This document shows, piece after piece, positions 17,484-26,345 of a stretch of DNA of 32,868 nt; the first letter of the stretch is position 1, and each line of letters opens with the position of its first letter. The notes under the pieces are model-generated. The model searched no databases, had not been told where the DNA came from, and saw nothing but the letters and a program-made list of their open reading frames with translations. This DNA is from Brevundimonas sp. A19_0 (GTDB taxonomy: Bacteria > Pseudomonadota > Alphaproteobacteria > Caulobacterales > Caulobacteraceae), in assembly GCF_017744255.1 (NCBI RefSeq), contig NZ_JAGHQP010000019.1, positions 1 through 32,868 of the forward strand. The letters run 5' to 3'. A program made the position numbers and the translations under genes.

Positions 17484-18848
17484 CTAGGCCGCGCGGGCGA
17501 TTACCCGGTTGCGGCCGGCGGACTTGGCCTCATAGACCCCCTCATCGGCGCGCTTCAGCAGGGCATCGGGAGTGTCGTCGCGCCCGGTCGTGGTCGCCAC
17601 GCCGATCGAGATCGTGATCTGGAGATGCGCGTCCCCGTTCATGACCGGGAAGGGCGCATTGGCCATGTCGGCCCGGATACGGTCGGCGATGCGGACGGCG
17701 TCTTCCAGCCGCGTGCCCGGCATCACGACGACGAACTCCTCGCCCCCCATCCGGCAGGGCAGATCGACGGCCCGGACCTTGGTCGCCAGCCGCACGGCGA
17801 ACTCGCGCAGCACCTCATCGCCGGCATCGTGACCGAAGCCGTCGTTGACCGCCTTGAAGTGGTCGATGTCCAGCATCAGCAGCGAGACCGGCTCCCCGCC
17901 CTGGCTGGCGCGGCCGACGAGGGCCTGGAGCTGCCCGGCCATATAGCGCCGGTTGTGCAGCCCGGTCAGGGCATCCGTCACCGCCATTTCGAGGCTGTAG
18001 TCCAGCTTCTGGCGCAGGAAATCGGCATAGCGTTTGCGACGCACCTGGGTGCGGGCACGGGCCGCCAGTTCCTCGACGTCGATGGGCGCGGCCAGGATGT
18101 CGTTGGCGCCCAGTTCCAGCGCCTTGATCATGCGGGCGCGCTGGTGCGGGTCGACCACCGCCAGCACCGGCAGCGGGCGGGTCGATTCCAGCGACCGGCT
18201 CTGGGCCACGAGGCGAAGGCCGTCGAACCCGCGCGAGGCCGTATTGGCGATCACCAGATCGAACGGTCCGCGCAGGGCGGCCAGCCCCTTTTCGATATCG
18301 GTCTCGACCGTCAGCCGGTGCTCGCCGTCCAGCTGGCTGCGAATGCGCTCGACCTGGCGGGCGTCGTCGTCGACCAGCAGGATCCGCCCGCCGGTGGCGC
18401 GCAGCCGCCCGGCCGAGTCTGTGTCGACGCCGAGCCGGCGACCGCTCTCCTCGCGGGCCCGCAACTCGTCCATGATGGATTTGAGGCGCGTCAGCGACCG
18501 CATGCGGGCCAGCAGCACCACATCGTCGATCGGCTTGGTGACGAAGTCATCGGCCCCCGCCTCGAGGCCCTTGATCCGCTCTTCGCGGCCGTCCAGCGCC
18601 GTCACAAGCACCACGGGGATGTGGCGGGTCGCCGGGTCGGCCTTCAGCCGGCGACAGGTCTCGAACCCGTCCATGTCGGGCATCATGACGTCCAGCAGGA
18701 TGATGTCGGGGTGATGCTCGGCCGCCAGCTCCAGCGCCGCCGCCCCGCTGCCGCAGGTCAGGACGTCATAGTATTCCAGCGTCAGCTTGGCTTCGAGCAG
18801 CCGGACGTTGGTCTCGATATCATCGACGACAAGGATTCTGGCTGGCAT
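17484..18848 (-). CDS. pleD: Response regulator diguanylate cyclase PleD
   Basis: 454 residues, the same length as Caulobacter PleD. It makes c-di-GMP from two GTP when phosphorylated and drives the swarmer-to-stalked transition, acting at the stalked pole. First receiver: Asp9/Asp10 acidic pair, phospho-acceptor Asp53 (LLDVMMPDMDG) and Lys105 (TKPID). The second receiver (about 154-270) lacks the phosphorylated aspartate (FDLVIANTASRG), as in known PleD, and works as a dimerisation adaptor. The GGDEF domain carries GGEEF at 368-372 and the product-inhibition I-site RAVD at 359-362. It starts 4 bp after the divK stop, the order known from Caulobacter. Confidence 0.97.
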   Translation of the reverse strand: MPARILVVDDIETNVRLLEAKLTLEYYDVLTCGSGAAALELAAEHHPDIILLDVMMPDMDGFETCRRLKADPATRHIPVVLVTALDGREERIKGLEAGADDFVTKPIDDVVLLARMRSLTRLKSIMDELRAREESGRRLGVDTDSAGRLRATGGRILLVDDDARQVERIRSQLDGEHRLTVETDIEKGLAALRGPFDLVIANTASRGFDGLRLVAQSRSLESTRPLPVLAVVDPHQRARMIKALELGANDILAAPIDVEELAARARTQVRRKRYADFLRQKLDYSLEMAVTDALTGLHNRRYMAGQLQALVGRASQGGEPVSLLMLDIDHFKAVNDGFGHDAGDEVLREFAVRLATKVRAVDLPCRMGGEEFVVVMPGTRLEDAVRIADRIRADMANAPFPVMNGDAHLQITISIGVATTTGRDDTPDALLKRADEGVYEAKSAGRNRVIARAA

Positions 18849-18852
18849 GGCG

Positions 18853-19218
18853 TCAGCCCATATGCTTGCGGACCACGTCCAGGAAATGCATCACCGAGAT
18901 GGGCTTGGAGATATAGGCCTCGCACCCGCCCTGGCGGATCCGCTCCTCATCGCCCTTCATGGCAAAGGCGGTCACGGCGACGACCGGGATGTGCGCCAGC
19001 TCCTCGTCATCCTTCAGCCATTTGGTGACTTCCAGGCCGCTGATCTCGGGCAGCTGGATATCCATCAGGATCAGGTCGGGACGATGCTGGCGCGCCATGG
19101 CCATGGCCGTCAGGCCCTCTCGGGTCTGATAGGTCTGATACCCCTGGGAATCGAGCAGATCATGAAAAAGCTTCATGTTCAGCTCGTTATCCTCCACGAT
19201 GAGGACTTTCTTGGACAT
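18853..19218 (-). CDS. divK: Single-domain response regulator DivK
   Basis: 121 residues, a lone receiver domain. DivK is phosphorylated by DivJ, dephosphorylated by PleC, and when phosphorylated inhibits the CckA-CtrA pathway through Div[21 protein letters not shown], the phospho-acceptor Asp53 in [20 protein letters not shown], and [13 protein letters not shown] are near-identical to the Caulobacter protein as I know it. The ATG at 19218 gives the family N-terminus; an adjacent ATG at 19221 is better spaced from AGGA and would add one Met. The frame remains open to 19317, but that part is not conserved. First gene of divK-pleD, divergent from dinB. Confidence 0.96.
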   Translation of the reverse strand: MSKKVLIVEDNELNMKLFHDLLDSQGYQTYQTREGLTAMAMARQHRPDLILMDIQLPEISGLEVTKWLKDDEELAHIPVVAVTAFAMKGDEERIRQGGCEAYISKPISVMHFLDVVRKHMG

Positions 19219-19337
19219 CATCACCGGTTCCTGCCGCCCCTTGCCGGCGGCGGGGCTGTTGTCGTCTTCTCCATGGTCAGCATGCCCGCCCAGTCTTAAG
19301 TTGACGTGAAGGGCCACCTCCGGCCCCGGTGCCCCGG

Positions 19338-20585
19338 ATGACCTCCCTCTGCCGAGACTGTCTGTCGCGTTTCGACCGGCCGGAACCCCGCTGTCCGGCC
19401 TGCGGGTCGCCGCGCATGGTGAACCATGCCGAGCTGGACCGTCTGGTCATCGCCCACCTCGACTGCGACGCCTTCTATGCCTCGGTCGAAAAGCGCGACC
19501 GGCCGGAGTTGCGGGATCGGCCGGTGATCGTCGGGGGCGGCCACCGGGGTGTGGTGGCGACCGCCTGCTACGTCGCGCGCCAGTATGGGGTCGGCTCGGC
19601 CATGCCGATGTTCAAGGCGCTCAAGGCCTGTCCCGATGCCGTGGTCATCAAGCCCGACTTCGCCAAATACAAGCACGAGAGCAGACGCATCCTGGGCGCG
19701 CTCGCCAACCTCACCCCCCTGATCCAGACCCTGTCGCTGGACGAGGCCTGGGCCGATCTGTCGGGCACCGAGCGGCTGAACGGGGGTCCGCCCGTCTGGC
19801 AACTGGCCCGCCTGCAGAAATGGATCGAGGACGAGGTCGGACTGACCGTCTCGATCGGCCTCGCGCTCAATCGCTTCCTCGCCAAGGTCGCCTCCGAGAT
19901 GGACAAGCCCCGCGGCTTTTCGGTGATCGGCTCCGAGGCCGAGCAGCTTTTGGCCCCGCGCCCCGTGTCCATCCTGCCCGGCGTCGGCCCGATCTTCGGA
20001 CGGACCCTGCGCGCCGACGGCTTCGAAACCATCGGCCAGCTGGCCGGCGCCGACGTTCGCGATCTGGTCAAGCGCTACGGCGACTGGGGCCTGCGCCTGC
20101 ATGACCTCTCCCACGGCCGCGACAGCCGCCCGGTCGATCCCGAGCATGACCGCAAGGGCATGAGCGCCGAGACCACCTTCAACGTCGATCTGTCCTCGGC
20201 CGCCGATCTGGAGTCCCAGCTCTGGCCCTTGTGCGAGAAGCTGGCGGCCAAGGCGCGACGCGATGGCATCGCCGGTCGGGTTGTGACGCTGAAACTGCGG
20301 CGCACGGATTTCCGCATCCTGACCCGGCGGCACACCCTGCCCGATCCGGTCCAGACCGCCCGCACCCTGTTTGCCGAAGGGCGGGCCCTGCTCAAGCCGG
20401 AACTGGGGCGCCCCTATCGCCTGATCGGCATCGGCATGGCCGATCTGGTCGACGCGGCCGACGTGGCCCCCGGCCTGTTCTCGGCCGACCGCACGCGGGA
20501 GCTGACCACCGAGACCACCATCGACCGGCTGCGGGATCGCTTCGGCCCGGGCGCCGTCATCTCGGGCCGGTCCCTGAAAAGCTGA
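19338..20585 (+). CDS. dinB: DNA polymerase IV (Y family) with N-terminal Cys4 motif
   Basis: 415 residues from the ATG at 19338; a GTG at 19329 would add three. DinB is an error-prone translesion polymerase. Catalytic acids are in [12 protein letters not shown] (Asp42) and SLDEAW (Asp135, Glu136). The thumb helix-hairpin-helix [12 protein letters not shown] and the little-finger domain ([19 protein letters not shown] onward) are present. Before the palm is a CxxC pair (Cys5, Cys8) followed by CPAC (Cys19, Cys22), which looks like a zinc ribbon and occurs in one subgroup of alphaproteobacterial DinB. The C-terminus has no clear QLxLF clamp-binding motif; APGLFSADR may be a variant. No LexA box (GTTC-N7-GTTC) was found upstream. 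Confidence 0.93.
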   Translation: MTSLCRDCLSRFDRPEPRCPACGSPRMVNHAELDRLVIAHLDCDAFYASVEKRDRPELRDRPVIVGGGHRGVVATACYVARQYGVGSAMPMFKALKACPDAVVIKPDFAKYKHESRRILGALANLTPLIQTLSLDEAWADLSGTERLNGGPPVWQLARLQKWIEDEVGLTVSIGLALNRFLAKVASEMDKPRGFSVIGSEAEQLLAPRPVSILPGVGPIFGRTLRADGFETIGQLAGADVRDLVKRYGDWGLRLHDLSHGRDSRPVDPEHDRKGMSAETTFNVDLSSAADLESQLWPLCEKLAAKARRDGIAGRVVTLKLRRTDFRILTRRHTLPDPVQTARTLFAEGRALLKPELGRPYRLIGIGMADLVDAADVAPGLFSADRTRELTTETTIDRLRDRFGPGAVISGRSLKS

Positions 20586-20595
20586 GATCGTCCCT

Positions 20596-20618
20596 CGGGC
20601 GGGGTGACGCCTCGCCCG
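20596..20618 (+). terminator. Possible weak terminator after dinB
   Basis: CGGGCGGGG (20596-20604) and CCTCGCCCG (20610-20618) form a 9-bp stem with one G-U pair and a TGACG loop, 11 bp past the dinB stop. No T-run follows, so termination is uncertain. Confidence 0.35.
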
Positions 20619-20658
20619 CGCCGGGCTAAACGCCCCCGAAAGACATCAGGAGACGACC

Positions 20659-21117
20659 ATGAGCTACGCCGACCGCATCGCCGAACTGGGCCTCAACCTG
20701 CCCGAGCCCGCCAAGGCCGTCGCCAACTATGTGCCGTGGGTGCGCAGCGGCAATCTTGTTCACATCTCGGGCCAGCTGTCTAATGACGTGTCGGGCGGCA
20801 TCAAGGGCACGGTCGGCGTCGACGTCTCGCCCGAGGACGCGGCCCGCGCCGCCCGCATGTGCGGCGTCAACCTGCTGGCTCAGATCAAGGATGCGCTGGA
20901 CGGCGACCTTGAGCGCGTGGTCCGCGTGGTCAAGCTGGGTGGCTTCGTTCAGGCCGGTCCCGAGTTCAGTGCCATTCCCGCCGTCATCAACGGCTGTTCG
21001 GACCTGATGGTCGAGGTGTTCGGCGACGCCGGTCGCCACGCCCGCTCGGCCGTCGGCGTCTATCGCCTCCCGCTGGGCTTCGCCGTCGAGGTGGACGCCA
21101 TCGTCGAGGTGAAGTGA
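20659..21117 (+). CDS. RidA (YjgF/YER057c/UK114) family protein
   Basis: 152 residues. RidA proteins hydrolyse reactive enamine/imine intermediates made by PLP enzymes, forming trimers with active sites between subunits. This one belongs to the longer YjgF-like subgroup beginning MSYADRIAELGLNLPEPAKAVANYVP. Seen: LVHISGQLS, LLAQIKDALDGDLERVVRVVKLGGFV, and the C-terminal ARSAVGVYRLPLGFAVEVDAIVEV, where the conserved Arg lies. AGGAG sits 6 nt before the ATG. Its stop overlaps the GTG start of the next gene, so the pair is translationally coupled. True deaminase activity of this subgroup is not established. Confidence 0.88.
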   Translation: MSYADRIAELGLNLPEPAKAVANYVPWVRSGNLVHISGQLSNDVSGGIKGTVGVDVSPEDAARAARMCGVNLLAQIKDALDGDLERVVRVVKLGGFVQAGPEFSAIPAVINGCSDLMVEVFGDAGRHARSAVGVYRLPLGFAVEVDAIVEVK

Positions 21118-22268
21118 CGGACGACGCCTTCACCCTCCGCGTCCACGGCGCGGTCGCCGACATCGGTCGGGATACGTGGGAGGCGCTGGCCGCCCCCACG
21201 GGCGACCCCTTCATCGGCTACGACTTCCTCGACGCCTGCGAGGCGTCGGGCAGCGCCGCGCCCGATCAGGGCTGGGCCGGGCGCCACCTCGCGCTCGAGG
21301 ACGACAGCGGTCGCGTCCTTGGCCTGATGCCCCTCTGGCTGAAGGGGCACAGCAGCGGCGAATACGTCTTCGACCACGCCTGGGCCGACGCCTGGGAGCG
21401 CGCGGGCGGGCGCTATTATCCCAAGCTGCTGGGGGCCGTCCCCTTCACCCCCGTCACCGGCCCGCGCTTCCTGATCCATCCCGACGCCGACCCCGGAACG
21501 GTGCGTCAGGCCCTGATCCAGGGGGCCGAGACCCTGTGTGCGCGCCTCGACCTGTCGTCGGTGCATGTCAACTTCCCGACCGAGACGGAATGGCGCGAGA
21601 TGGCCGACGCCGGCTGGCTGCCGCGCCTCGACCTGCAATATGTCTTCACCGATCAGGGCTATGGCGATTTCGAGGGCTTCCTCGCGGCCCTGTCCTCGAA
21701 CCGCAGGAAGACTATCCGGCGCGAGCGGCGCGAGGCCCAGGCCGGGCTGGACATCCGCATCCTGACCGGCGCCGAGCTGACCGAAGACGTCTGGGACGCC
21801 TTCTTCGCCTTCTATCTCGACACCGGCAGCCGCAAATGGGGCCGGCCCTATCTGACCCGCGACTTCTTTGCCCGCATCGGCCGGACCATGGCCGACCGCA
21901 TCGCCCTGGTCATGGCGTATCGCGACAGGACTCCCGTAGCGGGCGCCCTCAACTTCATCGGCCGCGACGCCCTGTACGGCCGCCAGTGGGGCACGCTGGA
22001 GGACATCCCCTTCCTGCATTTCGAGCTCTGCTACTATCAGGCCATCGAGTTCGCCCTGTCGCGCGGCCTGTCCCGCGTAGAGGCGGGCGCCCAGGGCCAG
22101 CACAAGATCGCGCGCGGTTATCTGCCCACCCCCGTCCGCTCGGCCCACCACATCCACGACCCCGGGTTTCGCGACGCCATCGCCCGCTATCTGGACCATG
22201 AGCGCCAGGCCATCGAGGCCGAGATCAGCGGCCTCACCGACGAACAGTCGCCCTTCCGGAAGGCCTGA
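21114..22268 (+). CDS. FemAB/GNAT-like acyltransferase (DUF482, COG3146)
   Basis: 384 residues, GTG start overlapping the RidA-like stop (GTGA). It belongs to the peptidoglycan-biosynthesis/recognition-like family related to FemAB and GNAT enzymes. Seen: DPFIGYDFLDACEASG near the N-terminus, the basic SSNRRKTIRRERREA, and the typical RVEAGAQGQHKIARGYLPTPVRSAHHI toward the C-terminus. The natural substrate of this family is not known to me. In many Alphaproteobacteria such genes sit near small housekeeping genes, as here. The stop lies within the first base of the operator array that follows, so transcription may run into the next operon. Confidence 0.85.
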   Translation: MTDDAFTLRVHGAVADIGRDTWEALAAPTGDPFIGYDFLDACEASGSAAPDQGWAGRHLALEDDSGRVLGLMPLWLKGHSSGEYVFDHAWADAWERAGGRYYPKLLGAVPFTPVTGPRFLIHPDADPGTVRQALIQGAETLCARLDLSSVHVNFPTETEWREMADAGWLPRLDLQYVFTDQGYGDFEGFLAALSSNRRKTIRRERREAQAGLDIRILTGAELTEDVWDAFFAFYLDTGSRKWGRPYLTRDFFARIGRTMADRIALVMAYRDRTPVAGALNFIGRDALYGRQWGTLEDIPFLHFELCYYQAIEFALSRGLSRVEAGAQGQHKIARGYLPTPVRSAHHIHDPGFRDAIARYLDHERQAIEAEISGLTDEQSPFRKA

Positions 22269-22334
22269 CTTTCCACTTCGGAAAATTATCACTTGCCGTA
22301 ATGGAAAGTCATGCTACTTTCCACATCGGAAAGT
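22268..22334 (+). promoter_or_regulatory. Three tandem 19-bp palindromic operators
   Basis: The pattern is ACTTTCC-N5-GGAAAGT. Site A (22268-22286) has spacer ACTTC and one mismatch in the right arm (GGAAAAT). Site B (22291-22309) has left arm ACTTGCC, spacer GTAAT and a perfect right arm. Site C (22316-22334) is perfect with spacer ACATC. Centres lie 23 and 25 bp apart. Site C directly abuts the GAGGA ribosome-binding site (22335-22339) of the downstream gene. The natural candidate binder is the winged-helix protein encoded second in the operon (inference). Confidence 0.75.
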
Positions 22335-22345
22335 GAGGATACCCG

Positions 22346-22786
22346 ATGACCGAAGACCCGAAAGACGCCCTGGCCAGCATCCGCGAAGCCCGCGAAGGCG
22401 TGACCGGTACCCTGACCTATCCCGTCGGCTGGGACTTCGCCTATGGCGCCATTTGCGGCCTGATGGTCGCCAGTCAGGGCCTGCCGACACCGTGGGCGAT
22501 GCTGGCCCTGGTCATTGCCCTCGCGGGCCTGGCGATCAGTGTCCAGTGGTGGCGGAACCGCGTCGGCTGGTGGGTCAGCGGCTATTCGCCGAAGCGCGCC
22601 CGGTGGGTCGCCATAGGCCTCGCTGTCATCCTGATCGCCCTGATGGGCCTGTCGATCTGGGGCAAGCACGCCGGCATGGTCTGGATGCCCCTGGCAACCG
22701 GCGCGGCCGGGTTCGTCTCCGCCATCATCGGCGGCCGTCTGTGGATGCACGTCTGGAAGCGCGAGCTCTCCGAGGCGCAGGGATGA
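22346..22786 (+). CDS. Small four-span membrane protein of unknown function
   Basis: 146 residues. A soluble N-terminus (MTEDPKDALASIREAREGV) is followed by four hydrophobic stretches, roughly 30-46, 49-67, 88-107 and 112-131, with the basic loop YSPKRAR between the second and third. No catalytic or transport motif is visible. GAGGA lies 6 nt before the ATG, directly after operator site C. The stop overlaps the start of the winged-helix regulator gene (ATGA, 22783-22786), so the two are expressed together. The pairing suggests that the regulator controls the amount of this membrane protein; what it does in the membrane is unknown. Confidence 0.8.
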   Translation: MTEDPKDALASIREAREGVTGTLTYPVGWDFAYGAICGLMVASQGLPTPWAMLALVIALAGLAISVQWWRNRVGWWVSGYSPKRARWVAIGLAVILIALMGLSIWGKHAGMVWMPLATGAAGFVSAIIGGRLWMHVWKRELSEAQG

Positions 22787-23076
22787 CCCCGCCCCTGTTC
22801 GATGCCGTCATCCACGCTCCGGGCCGGCTGCAGATCTGCGCCATCCTGTCCAGCGTCGACGAGGCCGAGTTCGCCCTCCTGCGTGACAGGCTCAAAGTCT
22901 CGGACTCGGTCCTGTCCAAACACCTGAAACAGCTGGAGGACGCGGGCTACATCAAACTGGCCAAGACCCCGGTCGATGGCCGCTCGCGCACCTGGGCCAG
23001 CCTGACCCCGGTCGGCAAGAAGGCCTTCGCCGCCCACGTCGCTGAGCTGAACCGCCTGGCCGCCCTGACGGGCTAG
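22783..23076 (+). CDS. Winged-helix transcriptional regulator (HTH_34/MarR-like)
   Basis: 97 residues, essentially one winged-helix domain. [17 protein letters not shown] starts the domain; [29 protein letters not shown] is the helix-turn-helix; [19 protein letters not shown] is the wing and last helix. This matches the small MarR/PadR-like group often called HTH_34, which binds DNA as a dimer. No ligand pocket or cysteine pair is apparent. It overlaps the membrane protein gene by 4 bp, and the operon is preceded by three palindromes suited to a dimeric repressor, so autoregulation is the likely arrangement (inference). Confidence 0.85.
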   Translation: MTPPLFDAVIHAPGRLQICAILSSVDEAEFALLRDRLKVSDSVLSKHLKQLEDAGYIKLAKTPVDGRSRTWASLTPVGKKAFAAHVAELNRLAALTG

Positions 23077-23129
23077 TCTTGCCTCCCCCGCCCGGCCTCC
23101 TTAAGGCTCAGCCCCTCAAGGAGGCCCTC

Positions 23130-24662
<1,533 letters not shown>

Positions 24663-24710
24663 GACTGCGCTGCCCGACCTAGCCTTCAATGAACGTCGGG
24701 AGGGACTGTC

Positions 24711-25460
24711 ATGACCACAGCGTCGAAAGTGTGTGGGCTAATCCTTTCAGCAGTCGCATGGATCGGCGTGACAGGCACAGCGCCTGCCGCGGCCTGCGAG
24801 TTTCGTCGATTTCCGGACAATGGCCGATACGTCGGGGGTAATCTCATCAGCCAGATCGCCCGCAAGGCCGATACGATCCAGATCGTCATCGTGGCAGAAC
24901 AGTACCTAGTCACCAGAGACTACACGCGAGGGCGGTGGTTTTTGGACTCGGGAACCACCGATGTGCCACCTGAGGTCCCGGCCTACCGTGACTATTTTGC
25001 GTTTGGACTGCAAGTAACCGAGACGCTGAAGATGGAGGCGGACCCCGACCGGTTTCCCTACCAGTCAGGTATTCGCGTTCATGGGTTTGACACCAACGGA
25101 TGGGATGAAGAGATCGACCCCCGCTCCGAGAATTTCCTTCATCCCAACCACCTCCCGTCATGGTTTCTCGAAAGGCCGGGTAACAACGGCTACGCCTTCT
25201 TCGCCGAGAGTTGGTACGATCGTGACTGCGCGACCGGTTATGTCCTGGAGGTCGGACAGCAGTTTATCGCTTTGAGGGATTCCTCCGGTCGTCTTTACCC
25301 GGCGTCAGGGGCCTTCCCCCTCGAGATCGATGTCGAGTTCGGTTCGCGATCTGGGCGACCGGAGCAATTTCCCCTGAACATGCAGTCGCTGATTCCGATC
25401 AGCGGGCCGGATGATCCCATCGTGACATCCCTTCGCGCGGCGATCGGGACGGGTCAGTAG
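24711..25460 (+). CDS. Secreted protein of unknown function
   Basis: 249 residues. A signal peptide (about 1-28, ending APAAA before CEF) predicts export. The mature protein opens with CEFRRFPDNGRYVGG and has a second cysteine in YDRDCATGY, so one disulfide is possible. Aromatic and acidic residues are frequent; I recognise no domain. GGGAGGGA lies about 5 nt before the ATG. A weak TTGTGA-17-TAGCCT promoter-like pair lies just upstream (24658-24686). GC in one line counted (24781-24840) is 67%, so it does not stand out as foreign. The phosphatase gene follows 14 bp after the stop. Confidence 0.7.
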   Translation: MTTASKVCGLILSAVAWIGVTGTAPAAACEFRRFPDNGRYVGGNLISQIARKADTIQIVIVAEQYLVTRDYTRGRWFLDSGTTDVPPEVPAYRDYFAFGLQVTETLKMEADPDRFPYQSGIRVHGFDTNGWDEEIDPRSENFLHPNHLPSWFLERPGNNGYAFFAESWYDRDCATGYVLEVGQQFIALRDSSGRLYPASGAFPLEIDVEFGSRSGRPEQFPLNMQSLIPISGPDDPIVTSLRAAIGTGQ

Positions 25461-25474
25461 AAGGCGGAGCAAGC

Positions 25475-25798
25475 CTGACCAACCTCCTCTTCCTCTGCTC
25501 CCGCAACCGCCTCCGCTCCCCCAAGGCCGAGCGCGTCTTCGCCTCGCGTCCCGGCGTCGCGACCGCCTCCGCCGGCCTGGCCCCCGATGCGGACAAGCCC
25601 CTGACGCCCGAGCATCTGGACTGGGCCGATCTGATCTTCGTCATGGAGCCGGTCCACCGCCGCCGCCTGCAGACCCGCTTCCGCCGCCACCTGAAGGCCG
25701 CCCGCGTGATCTGCCTCAACATCTCCGACGACTACACCTTCATGCAGCCCGAGCTGGTCGCCCTGCTGAAGGCCAGGGTGGGGGCGCATCTGCACTAA
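25475..25798 (+). CDS. Low-molecular-weight protein tyrosine phosphatase-like protein, CTG start
   Basis: 107 residues if translation begins at CTG 25475. The product starts (M)TNLLFLCSRNRLRSPKAERVFA, with the tyrosine phosphatase P-loop CSRNRLRS (C-x5-R-S) near the N-terminus, then TASAGLAPDADKPLTPEHLDWADLIFVMEP, a pattern I know from a small predicted phosphatase family (COG4551). The frame is closed by a TGA at 25412-25414, and no ATG, GTG or TTG lies between that stop and the P-loop; the first in-frame ATG is in FVMEP, which would delete the active site. AAGGCGGAG (25461-25469) is well placed before the CTG. A sequencing error or decay at the 5' end is the alternative. The minus-strand frame over this region is a shadow. 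Confidence 0.75.
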   Translation: MTNLLFLCSRNRLRSPKAERVFASRPGVATASAGLAPDADKPLTPEHLDWADLIFVMEPVHRRRLQTRFRRHLKAARVICLNISDDYTFMQPELVALLKARVGAHLH

Positions 25799-25802
25799 AT
25801 TC

Positions 25803-25969
25803 CCTTCTCCCCTTGCGGGAGAAGGTGCCCCCTGAGAAGGGGGCGGATGAGGGGTCGCGCTGCGGTCGGCCATCGTTTTGCGGCGTGAAGCGGACTCCCC
25901 GTCAACCGACTGAGAGACCCCTCATCCGAGCCGCTCGCGCGGCCCACCTTCTCCCGCAAGGGGAGAAGG
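25803..25969. repeat. Two inverted copies of a 54-nt two-hairpin module
   Basis: Left copy 25803-25856 and right copy 25916-25969 are reverse complements in two blocks: a 25-bp outer block (25803-25827 with 25945-25969) and a 13-bp inner block (25844-25856 with 25916-25928). The outer block is itself a hairpin, CCTTCTCCC with GGGAGAAGG. Between the blocks each copy has a 16-nt linker that is palindromic but different: CCCCCT-GAGA-AGGGGG (25828-25843) and GCCGC-TCGC-GCGGC (25930-25943). The pair fills the 181-bp gap between the convergent phosphatase and DUF559 genes and may end transcription from both sides. Elements with this outer block are common in alphaproteobacterial intergenic DNA as I recall. 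Confidence 0.85.
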
Positions 25970-25979
25970 AAACTTGCCC

Positions 25980-26345
25980 CTACCCCAGCGGCGGGGGCGC
26001 ATCACCGTTGGCGCGCACGGCCTCCAGGATCGCGGCAATCACGCGCCAGCCCTCGTGGTCGATCATGCCGTTCGGAAAGCGCAGCACGCGGAAGTTCTGC
26101 CCGGCCAGCCAGGCGTCACGCTCGGCATCACGCACCGGATCGTGAAACGGCCCGTCAGCTTCAACGATCAGCCGGTGCCTCAGGCAGACGAAGTCCGCGA
26201 CATAGGGCCCGATCGCCATCTGGCGCCGGAACTTCAGCCCCTCCAGACGCCGGTCGCGCAGCAGGGTCCACAGGCGCCGCTCGTGGACAGAGGGCGCCCG
26301 CCGCATCTTCCGCGCCAGACCGGACAGGCCCCCCCCACCCCTCAT
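25980..26345 (-). CDS. DUF559 domain protein (Vsr-like endonuclease fold)
   Basis: 121 residues from the ATG at 26345. The DUF559 signature runs almost the whole length: ARKMRRAPSVHERRLWTLLRDRRL, then GLKFRRQMAIGPYVADFVC, LIVEADGPFHDP and FRVLRFPNGMID. The family is related to very-short-patch repair nucleases; likely active-site acids are Glu22, Asp51, Glu62 and Asp64 (PD-(D/E)xK-like). Biochemical function of free-standing DUF559 proteins is unclear. The usual GxQH after the acidic motif is GPFH here. The start overlaps the stop of the HTH-2TM gene (ATGA, 26342-26345), so the two form an operon. A longer frame to 26423 lies in that gene and has no support. Confidence 0.82.
   Translation of the reverse strand: MRGGGGLSGLARKMRRAPSVHERRLWTLLRDRRLEGLKFRRQMAIGPYVADFVCLRHRLIVEADGPFHDPVRDAERDAWLAGQNFRVLRFPNGMIDHEGWRVIAAILEAVRANGDAPPPLG

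Noticed and set aside
17484..18848. Second PleD receiver domain as degenerate or damaged
   Set aside because: Loss of the phosphorylated aspartate in the second receiver is normal for PleD, where this domain serves as an adaptor.
22268..22334. Short repeats before the membrane protein gene as a CRISPR-like array
   Set aside because: The units are 19-bp palindromes with 4-6 bp gaps, far too short for repeat-spacer structure, and no cas gene is present. They fit operators.
25454..25873. Minus-strand frame covering the phosphatase and the left repeat module
   Set aside because: Its N-terminal part is a translation of the repeat hairpin and the rest is antisense to a protein with a complete phosphatase P-loop.
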